A DNA stretch of 64,000 nt, taken from NCBI GenBank assembly GCA_040954595.2, contig CM082591.2:10478001-10542000 (forward strand), written 5' to 3'. The position numbers were made by a program, and so were the translations under genes. This document shows, piece by piece, positions 39,371 through 51,369 of this stretch (positions within the stretch are counted from its first letter, which is position 1; every line of letters starts with the position of its first letter). The notes below the pieces were generated by a model that did not search any database, was not told the DNA's origin, and saw nothing but the letters and a program-made list of their open reading frames with translations. This stretch comes from Balanoglossus misakiensis (Eukaryota > Hemichordata).

Positions 39371-42300
39371 TTGTAAACAAACGAGGCTGTCTTTAGAAGC
39401 AACCATGGAAACTTTAAAACTATCCGTCGATCTACAGAGTCTAGTGGAAAACTTTCTTATGCGCATAGACCTATCATGTGTTCTGCGCATCACAACAGAA
39501 TTTTGTAAACAAACGAGGCCGTGTTTGGAAGCAACCATGGAAAGTTTAGAACTATCCGTCGATCTACAGAGTCTAGTGGAAAACTTTCTTATGCGCATAG
39601 ACCTATCATGTGTTCTGCGCATCACAACAGAATTTTGTAAACAAACGAGGCTGTGTTTGGAAGCAACAATGGAAACTTTAGAACTATCCGTCGATCTACA
39701 GAGTCTAGAGGAAAACTTTCTTATCCTCATAGACCTATCATGTGTTCTGCGCATCACAACAGAATTTTGTAAACAAACAAGGCTGTGTTTGGAAGCAACC
39801 ATGGAAACTTTAGAACTATCCGTCGATCTACAGAGTCTAGTGGAAAACTTTCTTATGCGCATAGACCTATCATGTGTTCTGCGCATCACACCAGAATTTT
39901 GTAAACAAACGAGGCTGTGTTTGGAAGCAACAATGGAAACTTTAGAACTATCCGTCGATCTACAGAGTCTAGTGGAAAACTTTCTTATCCTCATAGGCCT
40001 ATCATGTGTTCTGCGCATCACAACAGAATTTTGTAAACAAACGAGGCTGTCTTTGGAAGCAACCATGGAAACTTTAGAACTATCCGTCGATCTACAGAGT
40101 CTAGTGGAAAACTTTCTTATGCGCATAGACCTATCATGTGTTCTGCGCATCACAACAGAATTTTGTAAACAAACGAGGCTGTGTTTGGAAGCAACAATGG
40201 AAACTTTAGAACTATCCGTCGATCTACAGAGTCTAGAGGAAAACTTTCTTATCCTCATAGACCTATCATGTGTTCTGCGCATCACAACAGAATTTTGTAA
40301 ACAAACGAGGCTGTGTTTGGAAGCAACAATGGAAACTTTAGAACTATCCGTCGATCTACAGAGTCTAGAGGAAAACTTTCTTATCCTCATAGGCCTATCA
40401 TGTGTTCTGCGCATCACAACAGAATTTTGTAAACAAACGAGGCTGTGTTTGGAAGCAACAATGAAACTATCCGTCGATCAACAGAGTCTAATGGAAAACT
40501 ATCTTATCCTCATAGGCCTATCATGTGTTCTGCGCATCACAACAGAATTTTGTAAACAAACGAGGCTGTGTTTGGAAGCATCAATGGAAACTTTAGAACT
40601 ATCCGTCGATCAACAGAGTCTAGTGGAAAACTTTCTTATCCTCATAGGCCTATCATGTGTTTTGCGCATCACAACAGAATTTTGTAAACAAACGAGGCTG
40701 TGTTTGGAAGCAACCATGGAAACTTTAGAACTATCCGTCGATCTACAGAGTCTAGTGGAAAACTTTCTTATGCGCATAGACCTATCATGTGTTCTGCGCA
40801 TCACACCAGAATTTTGTAAACAAACGAGGCTGTGTTTGGAAGAAACAATGGAAACTTTAGAACTATCCGTCGATCTACAGAGTCTAGAGGAAAACTTTCT
40901 TATCCTCATAGACCTATCATGTGTTCTGCGCATCACAACAGAATTTTGTAAACAAACAAGGCTGTGTTTGGAAGCAACCATGGAAACTTTAGAACTATCC
41001 GTCGATCTACAGAGTCTAGTGGAAAACTTTCTTATGCGCATAGACCTATCATGTGTTCTGCGCATCACACCAGAATTTTGTAAACAAACGAGGCTGTGTT
41101 TGGAAGCAACAATGGAAACTTTAGAACTATCCGTCGATCTACAGAGTCTAGTGGAAAACTTTCTTATCCTCATAGGCCTATCATGTGTTCTGCGCATCAC
41201 AACAGAATTTTGTAAACAAACGAGGCTGTCTTTGGAAGCAACCATGGAAACTTTAGAACTATCCGTCGATCTACAGAGTCTAGTGGAAAACTTTCTTATG
41301 CGCATAGACCTATCATGTGTTCTGCGCATCACAACAGAATTTTGTAAACAAACGAGGCTGTGTTTGGAAGCAACAATGGAAACTTTAGAACTATCCGTCG
41401 ATCTACAGAGTCTAGAGGAAAACTTTCTTATCCTCATAGACCTATCATGTGTTCTGCGCATCACAACAGAATTTTGTAAACAAACGAGGCTGTGTTTGGA
41501 AGCAACAATGGAAACTTTAGAACTATCCGTCGATCTACAGAGTCTAGAGGAAAACTTTCTTATCCTCATAGGCCTATTATGTGTTCTGCGCATCACAACA
41601 GAATTTTGTAAACAAACGAGGCTGTGTTTGGAAGCAACAATGAAACTATCCGTCGATCTACAGAGTCTAGTGGAAAACTTTCTTATGCGCATAGACCTAT
41701 CATGTGTTCTGCGCATCACACCAGAATTGTGTAAACAAACGAGGCTGTGTTTGGAAGAAACAATGGAAACTTTAGAACTATCCGTCGATCTACAGAGTCT
41801 AGAGGAAAACTTTCTTATCCTCATAGACCTATCATGTGTTCTGCGCATCACAACAGAATTTTGTAAACAAACAAGGCTGTGTTTGGAAGCAACCATGGAA
41901 ACTTTAGAACTATCCGTCGATCTACAGAGTCTAGTGGAAAACTTTCTTATGCGCATAGACCTATCATGTGTTCTGCGCATCACACCAGAATTTTGTAAAC
42001 AAACGAGGCTGTGTTTGGAAGCAACCATGGAACTATCCGTCGATCTACAGAGTCTAATGGAAAACTTTCTTATCCTCATAGGCCTATCATGTGTTCTGCG
42101 CATCACAACTGAATTTTGTAAACAAACGAGGCTGTGTTTGGAAGCATCAATGGAAACTTTAGAACTATCCGTCGATCTACAGAGTCTTGTGGAAAACTTT
42201 CTTATCCTCATAGGCCTATCATGTGTTTTGCGCATCACAACAGAATTTTGTAAACAAACGAGGCTGTGTTTGGAAGCAACCATGGAAACTTTAGAACTAT

Positions 42301-44000
42301 CCGTCGATCTACAGAGTCTAGTGGAAAACTTTCTTATGCGCATAGACCTATCATGTGTTCTGCGCATCACACCAGAATTTTGTAAACAAACGAGGCTGTG
42401 TTTGGAAGAAACAATGGAAACTTTAGAACTATCCGTCGATCTACAGAGTCTAGAGGAAACCTTTCTTATCCTCATAGACCTATCATGTGTTCTGCGCATC
42501 ACAACAGAATTTTGTAAACAAACAAGGCTGTGTTTGGAAGCAACCATGGAAACTTTAGAACTATCCGTCGATCTACAGAGTCTAGTGGAAAACTTTCTTA
42601 TGCGCATAGACCTATCATGTGTTCTGCGCATCACACCAGAATTTTGTAAACAAACGAGGCTGTGTTTGGAAGCAACCATGGAACTATCCGTCGATCTACA
42701 GAGTCTAATGGAAAACTTTCTTATCCTCATAGGCCTATCATGTGTTCTGCGCATCACAACTGAATTTTGTAAACAAACGAGGCTGTGTTTGGAAGCATCA
42801 ATGGAAACTTTAGAACTATCCGTCGATCTACAGAGTCTTGTGGAAAACTTTCTTATCCTCATAGGCCTATCATGTGTTTTGCGCATCACAACAGAATTTT
42901 GTAAACAAACGAGGCTGTGTTTGGAAGCAACCATGGAAACTTTAGAACTATCCGTCGATCTACAGAGTGTAGTGGAAAACTTTCTTATCCTCATAGGCCT
43001 ATCATGTGTTCTGCGCATCACAACAGAATTTTGTAAACAAACGAGGCTGTGTTTGGAAGCAACAATGGAAACTTTAGAACTATCCGTCGATCTACAGAGT
43101 CTAGTGGAAAACTTTCTTATCCTCATAGGCCTATCATGTGTTCTGCGCATCACAACAGAATTTTGTAAACAAACGAGGCTGTGTTTGGAAGCAACAATGG
43201 AAACTTTAGAACTATCCGTCGATCTACAGAGTCTAGTGGAAAACTTTCTTATCCTCATGGACCTATCATGTGTTCTGCGCATCACAACAGAATTTTGTAA
43301 ACAAACGAAGCTGTGTTTGGAAGCAACCATGGAAAGTTTAGAACTATCCGTCGATCTACAGAGTCTAGTGGAAAACTTTTTTATGCGCATAGACCTATCA
43401 TGTGTTCTGCGCATCACAACAGAATTTTGTAAACAAACGAGGCTGTGTTTGGAAGCAACCATGGAAACTTTAGAACTATCCGTCGATCTACAGAGTCTAG
43501 TGGAAATCTTTCTTATCCTCATAGACCTATCATGTGTTCTGCGCATCACAACAGAATTTTGTAAACAAACGAGGCTGTCTTTGGAAGCAACCATGGAAAC
43601 TTTAGAACTATCCGTCGATCTACAGAGTCTAGTGGAAAACTTTCTTATGCACATAGACCTATCATGTGTTCTGCGCATCACAACAGAATTTTGTAAACAA
43701 ACGAGGCTGTGTTTGGAAGCAACCATGGAAACTTTAGAACTATCCGTCGATCTACAGAGTCTAGTGGAAAACTTTCTTATGCGCATAGACCTATCATGTG
43801 TTCTGCGCATCACAACAGAATTTTGTAAACAAACGAGGCTGTGTTTGGAAGCAACAATGGAAACTTTAGAACTATCCGTCGATCTACAGAGTCTAGAGGA
43901 AAACTTTCTTATCCTCATAGACCTATCATGTGTTCTGCGCATCACAACAGAATTTTGTAAACAAACAAGGCTGTGTTTGGAAGCAACCATGGAAACTTTA
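39371..44000 (+). repeat. Array segment with 1,179-, 915- and 651-bp multimers
   Basis: CACACCAG followed by ACAATGG recurs at 39,889 and 41,068 (1,179 bp, eight full plus one short monomer). TTTGGAAGAAACAATGG recurs at 40,836, 41,751 and 42,402 (915 and 651 bp). Private changes include GAGGCCGTG at 39,515, CCTATTATG at 41,573, CAGAATTGTGTAAAC at 41,723 and GAGGAAACC at 42,453. The segment around 42,940-43,560 repeats the block at 38,380-38,990. Confidence 0.65.
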
Positions 44001-47000
44001 GAACTATCCGTCGATCTACAGAGTCTAGTGGAAAACTTTCTTATGCGCATAGACCTATCATGTGTTCTGCGCATCACACCAGAATTTTGTAAACAAACGA
44101 GGCTGTGTTTGGAAGCAACAATGGAAACTTTAGAACTATCCGTCGATCTACAGAGTCTAGAGGAAAACTTTCTTATCCTCATAGACCTATCATGTGTTCT
44201 GCGCATCACAACAGAATTTTGTAAAGAAACAAGGCTGTGTTTGGAAGCAACCATGGAAACTTTAGAACTATCCGTCGATCTACAGAGTCTAGTGGACAAC
44301 TTTCTTATCCTCATAGGCCTATCATGTGTTCTGCGCATCACAACAGAATTTTGTAAACAAACGAGGCTGTCTTTGGAAGCAACCATGGAAACTTTAGAAC
44401 TATCCGTCGATCTACAGAGTCTAGTGGAAAACTTTCTTATGCGCATAGACCTATCATGTGTTCTGCGCATCACAACAGAATTTTGTAAACAAACGAGGCT
44501 GTGTTTGGAAGCAACCATGGAAACTTTAGAACTATCCGTCGATCTACAGAGTCTAGTGGAAATCTTTCTTATCCTCATAGACCTATCATGTGTTCTGCGC
44601 ATCACAACAGAATTTTGTAAACAAACGAGGCTGTCTTTGGAAGCAACCATGGAAACTTTAGAACTATCCGTCGATCTACAGAGTCTAGAGGAAAACTTTC
44701 TTATCCTCATAGACCTATCATGTGTTCTGCGCATCACAACAGAATTTTGTAAACAAACAAGGCTGTGTTTGGAAGCAACCATGGAAACTTTAGAACTATC
44801 CGTCGATCTACAGAGTCTAGTGGAAAACTTTCTTATGCGCATAGACCTATCATGTGTTCTGCGCATCACACCAGAATTTTGTAAACAAACGAGGCTGTGT
44901 TTGGAAGCAACAATGGAAACTTTAGAACTATCCGTCGATCTACAGAGTCTAGAGGAAAACTTTCTTATCCTCATAGACCTATCATGTGTTCTGCGCATCA
45001 CAACAGAATTTTGTAAACAAACAAGGCTGTGTTTGGAAGCAACCATGGAAACTTTAGAACTATCCGTCGATCTACAGAGTCTAGTGGAAAACTTTCTTAT
45101 CCTCATAGGCCTATCATGTGTTCTGCGCATCACAACAGAATTTTGTAAACAAACGAGGCTGTCTTTGGAAGCAACCATGGAAACTTTAGAACTATCCGTC
45201 GATCTACAGAATCTAGTGGAAAACTTTCTTATGCGCATAGACCTATCATGTGTTCTGCGCATCACAACAGAATTTTGTAAACAAACGAGGCTGTGTTTGG
45301 AAGCAACAATGGAAACTTTAGAACTATCCGTCGATCTACAGAGTCTAGAGGAAAACTTTCTTATCCTCATAGACCTATCATGTGTTCTGCGCATCACAAC
45401 AGAATTTTGTAAACAAACAAGGCTGTGTTTGGAAGCAACCATGGAAACTTTAGAACTATCCGTCGATCTACAGAGTCTAGTGGAAAACATTCTTATGCGC
45501 ATAGACCTATCATGTGTTCTGCGCATCACAACAGAATTTTGTAAACAAACAAGGCTGTGTTTGGAAGCAACCATGGAAACTTTAGAACTATCCGTCGATC
45601 TACAGAGTCTAGTGGAAAACTTTCTTATGCGCATAGACCTATCATGTGTTCTGCGCATCACACCAGAATTTTGTAAACAAACGAGGCTGTGTTTGGAAGC
45701 AACAATGGAAACTTTAGAACTATCCGTCGATCTACAGAGTCTAGAGGAAAACTTTCTTATCCTCATAGACCTATCATGTGTTCTGCGCATCACAACAGAA
45801 TTTTGTAAACAAACAAGGCTGTGTTTGGAAGCAACCATGGAAACTTTAGAACTATCCGTCGATCTACAGAGTCTAGTGGAAAACTTTCTTATCCTCATAG
45901 GCCTATCATGTGTTCTGCGCATCACAACAGAATTTTGTAAACAAACGAGGCTGTCTTTGGAAGCAACCATGGAAACTTTAGAACTATCCGTCGATCTACA
46001 GAATCTAGTGGAAAACTTTCTTATGCGCATAGACCTATCATGTGTTCTGCGCATCACAACAGAATTTTGTAAACAAACGAGGCTGTGTTTGGAAGCAACC
46101 ATGGAAAGTTTAGAACTATCCGTCGATCTACAGAGTCTAGTGGAAAACTTTCTTATGCGCATAGACCTATCATGTGTTCTGCGCATCACAACAGAATTTT
46201 GTAAACAAACGAGGCTGTGTTTGGAAGCAACCATGGAAAGTTTAGAACTATCCGTCGATCTACAGAGTCTAGTGGAAAACTTTCTTATGCGCATAGACCT
46301 ATCATGTGTTCTGCGCATCACAACAGAATTTTGTAAACAAACGAGGCTGTGTTTGGAAGCAACAATGGAAACTTTAGAACTATCCGTCGATCTACAGAGT
46401 CTAGAGGCAAACTTTCTTATCCTCATAGACCTATCATGTGTTCTGCGCATCACAACAGAATTTTGTAAACAAACAAGGCTGTGTTTGGAAGCAACCATGC
46501 AAACTTTAGAACTATCCGTCGATCTACAGAGTCTAGTGGAAAACTTTCTTATCCTCATAGGCCTATCATGTGTTCTGCGCATCACAACAGAATTTTGTAA
46601 ACAAACGAGGCTGTGTTTGGAAGCAACAATGGAAACTTTAGAACTATCCGTCGATCTACAGAGTCTAGTGGAAAACTTTCTTATCCTCATAGACCTATCA
46701 TGTGTTCTGCGCATCACAACAGAATTTTGTAAACAAACGAGGCTGTGTTTGGAAGCAACAATGGAAAGTTTAGAACTATCCGTCGATCTACAGAGTCTAG
46801 TGGAAAACTTTCTTATGCGCATAGACCTATCATGTGTTCTGCGCATCACAACAGAATTTTGTAAACAAACGAGGCTGTGTTTGGAAGCAACCATGGAAAC
46901 TTTAGAACTATCCGTCGATCTACAGAGTCTAGTGGAAAACTTTATTATGCGCATAGACCTATCATGTGTTCTGCGCATCACAACAGAATTTTGTAAACAA

Positions 47001-48433
47001 ACGAGGCTGTGTTTGGAAGCAACAATGGAAACTTTAGAACTATCCGTCGATCTACAGAGTCTAGAGGCAAACTTTCTTATCCTCATAGACCTATCATGTG
47101 TTCTGCGCATCACAACAGAATTTTGTAAACAAACAAGGCTGTGTTTGGAAGCAACCATGCAAACTTTAGAACTATCCGTCGATCTACAGAGTCTAGTGGA
47201 AAACTTTCTTATCCTCATAGGCCTATCATGTGTTCTGCGCATCACAACAGAATTTTGTAAACAAACGAGGCTGTGTTTGGAAGCAACAATGGAAACTTTA
47301 GAACTATCCGTCGATCTACAGAGTCTAGTGGAAAACTTTCTTATCCTCATAGACCTATCATGTGTTCTGCGCATCACAACAGAATTTTGTAAACAAACGA
47401 GGCTGTGTTTGGAAGCAACCATGGAAAGTTTAGAACTATCCGTCGATCTACAGAGTCTAGTGGAAAACTTTCTTATGCGCATAGACCTATCATGTGTTCT
47501 GCGCATCACAACAGAATTTTGTAAACAAACGAGGCTGTGTTTGGAAGCAACCATGGAAACTTTAGAACTATCCGTCGATCTACAGAGTCTAGTGGAAAAC
47601 TTTCTTATCCTCATAGACCTATCATGTGTTCTGCGCATCACAACAGAATTTTGTAAACAAACGAGGCTGTCTTTGGAAGCAACCATGGAAACTTTAGAAC
47701 TATCCGTCGATCTACAGAGTCTAGTGGAAAACTTTCTTATGCGCATAGACCTATCATGTGTTCTGCGCATCACAACATAATTTTGTAAACAAACGAGGCT
47801 GTGTTTGGAAGCAACCATGGAAAGTTTAGTACTATCCGTCGATCTACAGAGTCTAGTGGAAAACTTTCTTATGCGCATAGACCTATCATGTGTTCTGCGC
47901 ATCACAACAGAATTTTGTAAACAAACGAGGCTGTGTTTGGAAGCAACAATGGAAACTTTAGAACTATCCGTCGATCTACAGAGTCTAGAGGAAAACTTTC
48001 TTATCCTCATAGACCTATCATGTGTTCTGCGCATCACAACAGAATTTTGTAAACAAACGAGGCTGTGTTTGGAAGCAACAATGGAAACTTTAGAACTATC
48101 CGTCGATCTACAGAGTCTAGAGGCAAACTTTCTTATCCTCATAGACCTATCATGTGTTCTGCGCATCACAACAGAATTTTGTAAACAAACAAGGCTGTGT
48201 TTGGAAGCAACCATGCAAACTTTAGAACTATCCGTCGATCTACAGAGTCTAGTGGAAAACTTTCTTATCCTCATAGGCCTATCATGTGTTCTGCGCATCA
48301 CAACAGAATTTTGTAAACAAACGAGGCTGTGTTTGGAAGCAACAATGGAAACTTTAGAACTATCCGTCGATCTACAGAGTCTAGTGGAAAACTTTCTTAT
48401 CCTCATAGACCTATCATGTGTTCTGCGCATCAC
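40610..48433 (-). other. Longest - strand open frame (2,607 codons), probable satellite by-product
   Basis: The complement of the same monomers is also stop-free in one frame. Its conceptual product is a basic, arginine- and serine-rich 44-residue repeat containing RRTHDRSMRIRKFS. It overlaps the forward frame almost completely. It ends at GATCAACAG (near 40,610), which reads as TGA on this strand. Two unrelated proteins encoded by the same repeat on opposite strands would be remarkable. The simpler reading is that neither is selected for. Confidence 0.1.
44000..46370 (+). repeat. 6-monomer multimer (792 bp)
   Basis: CACACCAG falls at 44,076, 44,868 and 45,660, exactly 792 bp apart. CAGAATCTAGTGG falls at 45,207 and 45,999, again 792 bp apart. 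The second and third units resemble each other most. TTGTAAAGAAAC at 44,220 and GTGGACAAC at 44,292 are private to the first unit. Confidence 0.75.
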
Positions 48434-48440
48434 AACAGAA
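46380..48440 (+). repeat. 5-monomer multimer (660 bp) and a third displaced copy
   Basis: The linked rare marks CTAGAGGCAAAC and CCATGCAAAC occur together at about 46,401/46,496, 47,061/47,156 and 48,117/48,212. Steps are 660 bp (five monomers) and 1,056 bp (eight monomers). Between copies two and three lies CACAACATAATTTT at 47,771, which stops the forward frame. Confidence 0.75.
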
Positions 48441-48859
48441 TTTTGTAATCAAACGAGGCTGTGTTTGGAAGCAACCATGGAAAGTTTAGAACTATCCGTC
48501 GATCTACAGAGTCTAGTGGAAAACTTTCTTATGCGCATAGACCTATCATGTGTTCTGCGCATCACAACAGAATTTTGTAAACAAACGAGGCTGTGTTTGG
48601 AAGCAACCATGGAAACTTTAGAACTATCCGTCGATCTACAGAGTCTAGTGGAAATCTTTCTTATCCTCATAGACCTATCATGTGTTCTGCGCATCACAAC
48701 AGAATTTTGTAAACAAACGAGGCTGTCTTTGGAAGCAACCATGGAAACTTTAGAACTATCCGTCGATCTACAGAGTCTAGTGGAAAACTTTCTTATGCGC
48801 ATAGACCTATCATGTGTTCTGCGCATCACAACAGAATTTTGTAAACAAACGAGGCTGTG

Positions 48860-50780
48860 TTTGGAAGCAACCATGGAAAGTTTAGTACTATCCGTCGATC
48901 TACAGAGTCTAGTGGAAAACTTTCTTTTGCGCATAGACCTATCATGTGTTCTGCGCATCACAACAGAATTTTGTAAACAAACGAGGCTGTGTTTGGAAGC
49001 AACAATGGAAACTTTAGAACTATCCGTCGATCTACAGAGTCTAGTGGAAAACTTTCTTATCCTCATAGACCTATCATGTGTTCTGCGCATCACAACAGAA
49101 TTTTGTAAACAAACAAGGCTGTGTTTGGAAGCAACCATGGAAACTTTAGAACTATCCGTCGATCTACAGAGTCTAGTGGAAAACTTTCTTATGCGCATAG
49201 ACCTATCATGTGTTCTGCGCATCACACCAGAATTTTGTAAACAAACGAGGCTGTGTTTGGAAGCAACCATGGAACTATCCGTCGATCTACATAGTCTAAT
49301 GGAAAACTTTCTTATCCTCATAGGCCTATCATGTGTTCTGCGCATCACAACAGAATTTTGTAAACAAACGAGGCTGTGTTTGGAAGCATCAATGGAAACT
49401 TTAGAACTATCCGTCGATCTACAGAGTCTAGTGGAAAACTTTCTTATCCTCATAGACCTATCATGTGTTCTGCGCATCACAACAGAATTTTGTAAACAAA
49501 CGAGGCTGTGTTTGGAAGCAACCATGGAAACTTTAGAACTATCCGTCGATCTACAGAGTCTAGTGGAAATCTTTCTTATCCTCATAGACCTATCATGTGT
49601 TCTGCGCATCACAACATAATTTTGTAAACAAACGAGGCTGTCTTTGGAAGCAACCATGGAAACTTTAGAACTATCCGTCGATCTACAGAGTCTAGTGGAA
49701 AACTTTCTTATGCGCATAGACCTATCATGTGTTCTGCGCATCACAACAGAATTTTGTAAACAAACGAGGCTGTGTTTGGAAGCAACCATGGAAAGTTTAG
49801 TACTATCCGTCGATCTACAGAGTCTAGTGGAAAACTTTCTTATGCGCATAGACCTATCATGTGTTCTGCGCATCACAACAGAATTTTGTAAACAAACGAG
49901 GCTGTGTTTGGAAGCAACAATGGAAACTTTAGAACTATCCGTCGATCTACAGAGTCTAGAGGAAAAGTTTCTTATCCTCATAGACCTATCATGTGTTCTG
50001 CGCATCACAACAGAATTTTGTAAACAAACAAGGCTGTGTTTGGAAGCAACCATGGAAACTTTAGAACTATCCGTCGATCTACAGAGTCTAGTGGAAAACT
50101 TTCTTATGCGCATAGACCTATCATGTGTTCTGCGCATCACACCAGAATTTTGTAAACAAACGAGGCTGTGTTTGGAAGCAACCATGGAACTATCCGTCGA
50201 TCTACATAGTCTAATGGAAAACTTTCTTATCCTCATAGGCCTATCATGTGTTCTGCGCATCACAACAGAATTTTGTAAACAAACGAGGCTGTGTTTGGAA
50301 GCATCAATGGAAACTTTAGAACTATCCGTCGATCTACAGAGTCTAGTGGAAAACTTTCTTATCCTCATAGGCCTATCATGTGTTTTGCGCATCACAACAG
50401 AATTCTGTAAACAAACGAGGCTGTGTTTGGAAGCAACCATGGAAACTTTAGAACTATCCGTCGATCTACAGAGTGTAGTGGAAAACTTTCTTATCCTCAT
50501 AGCCCTATCATGTGTTCTGCGCATCACAACAGAATTTTGTAAACAAACGAGGCTGTGTTTGGAAGCAACAATGGAAACTTTAGAACTATCCTTCGATCTA
50601 CAGAGTCTAGAGGAAAACTTTCTTATCCTCATAGACCTATCATGTGTTCTGCGCATCACAATAGAATTTTGTAAACAAACAAGGCTGTGTTTGGAAGCAA
50701 CCATGGAAACTTTAGAACTATCCGTCGATCTACAGAGTCTAGTAGAAAACTTTCTTATCCTCATAGGCCTATGATGTGTT
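48860..50780 (+). repeat. 7-monomer multimer (915 bp)
   Basis: TTTAGTACTATCC at 48,881 and 49,796 and GATCTACATAGTC at 49,283 and 50,198 are both 915 bp apart (six full plus one 123-bp monomer). CACAACATAATTTT at 49,610 lies between the copies. CCTATGATG at 50,769 adds another stop. From 50,781 to 51,370 the array continues with no repeat longer than the monomer that I could define. Confidence 0.75.
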
Positions 50781-51369
50781 CTGCGCATCACAACAGAATT
50801 TTGTAAACAAACGAGGCTGTGTTTGGAAGCAACAATGGAAACTTTAGAACTATCCGTCGATCTACAGAGTCTAGTGGAAAACTTTCTTATCCTCATAGAC
50901 CTATCATGTGTTCTGCGCATCACAACAGAATTTTGTAAACAAACGAGGCTGTGTTTGGAAGCAACCATGGAAAGTTTAGAACTATCCGTCGATCTACAGA
51001 GTCTAGTGGAAAACTTTCTTATGCGCATAGACCTATCATGTGTTCTGCGCATCACAAGAGAATTTTGTAAACAAATGAGGCTGTGTTTGGAAGCAACCAT
51101 GGAAACTTTAGAACTATCCGTCGATCTACAGAGTCTAGTGGAAATCTTTCTTATCCTCATAGACCTATCATGTGTTCTGCGCATCACAACAGAATTTTGT
51201 AAACAAACAAGGCTGTCTTTGGAAGCAACCATGGAAACTTTAGAACTATCCGTCGATCTACAGAGTCTAGTGGAAAACTTTCTTATGCGCATAGACCTAT
51301 CATGTGTTCTGCGCATCACAACAGAATTTTGTAAACAAACGAGGCTGTGTTTGGAAGCAACCATGGAAA

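Larger units (their letters stand above)
39258..47780 (+). other. Second longest + strand open frame (2,840 codons), probable satellite by-product
   Basis: It is open for about 65 monomers and starts in a different phase for its first residues, because the one-base deletion near 39,370 brings it into the common frame. It ends at CACAACATAA (47,778-47,780), a single G to T change that recurs at other places in the array. As with the other long frames, no flanking gene structure or known domain is visible. Confidence 0.12.

Noticed and set aside
43-49619. Giant repetitive protein genes on either strand
   Set aside because: The frames are explained by a 44-codon monomer without stops. There is no unique terminus, promoter, intron signal or known domain, both strands are open together, and many common variants change the amino acid. 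I kept three as examples under 'other' with low confidence.
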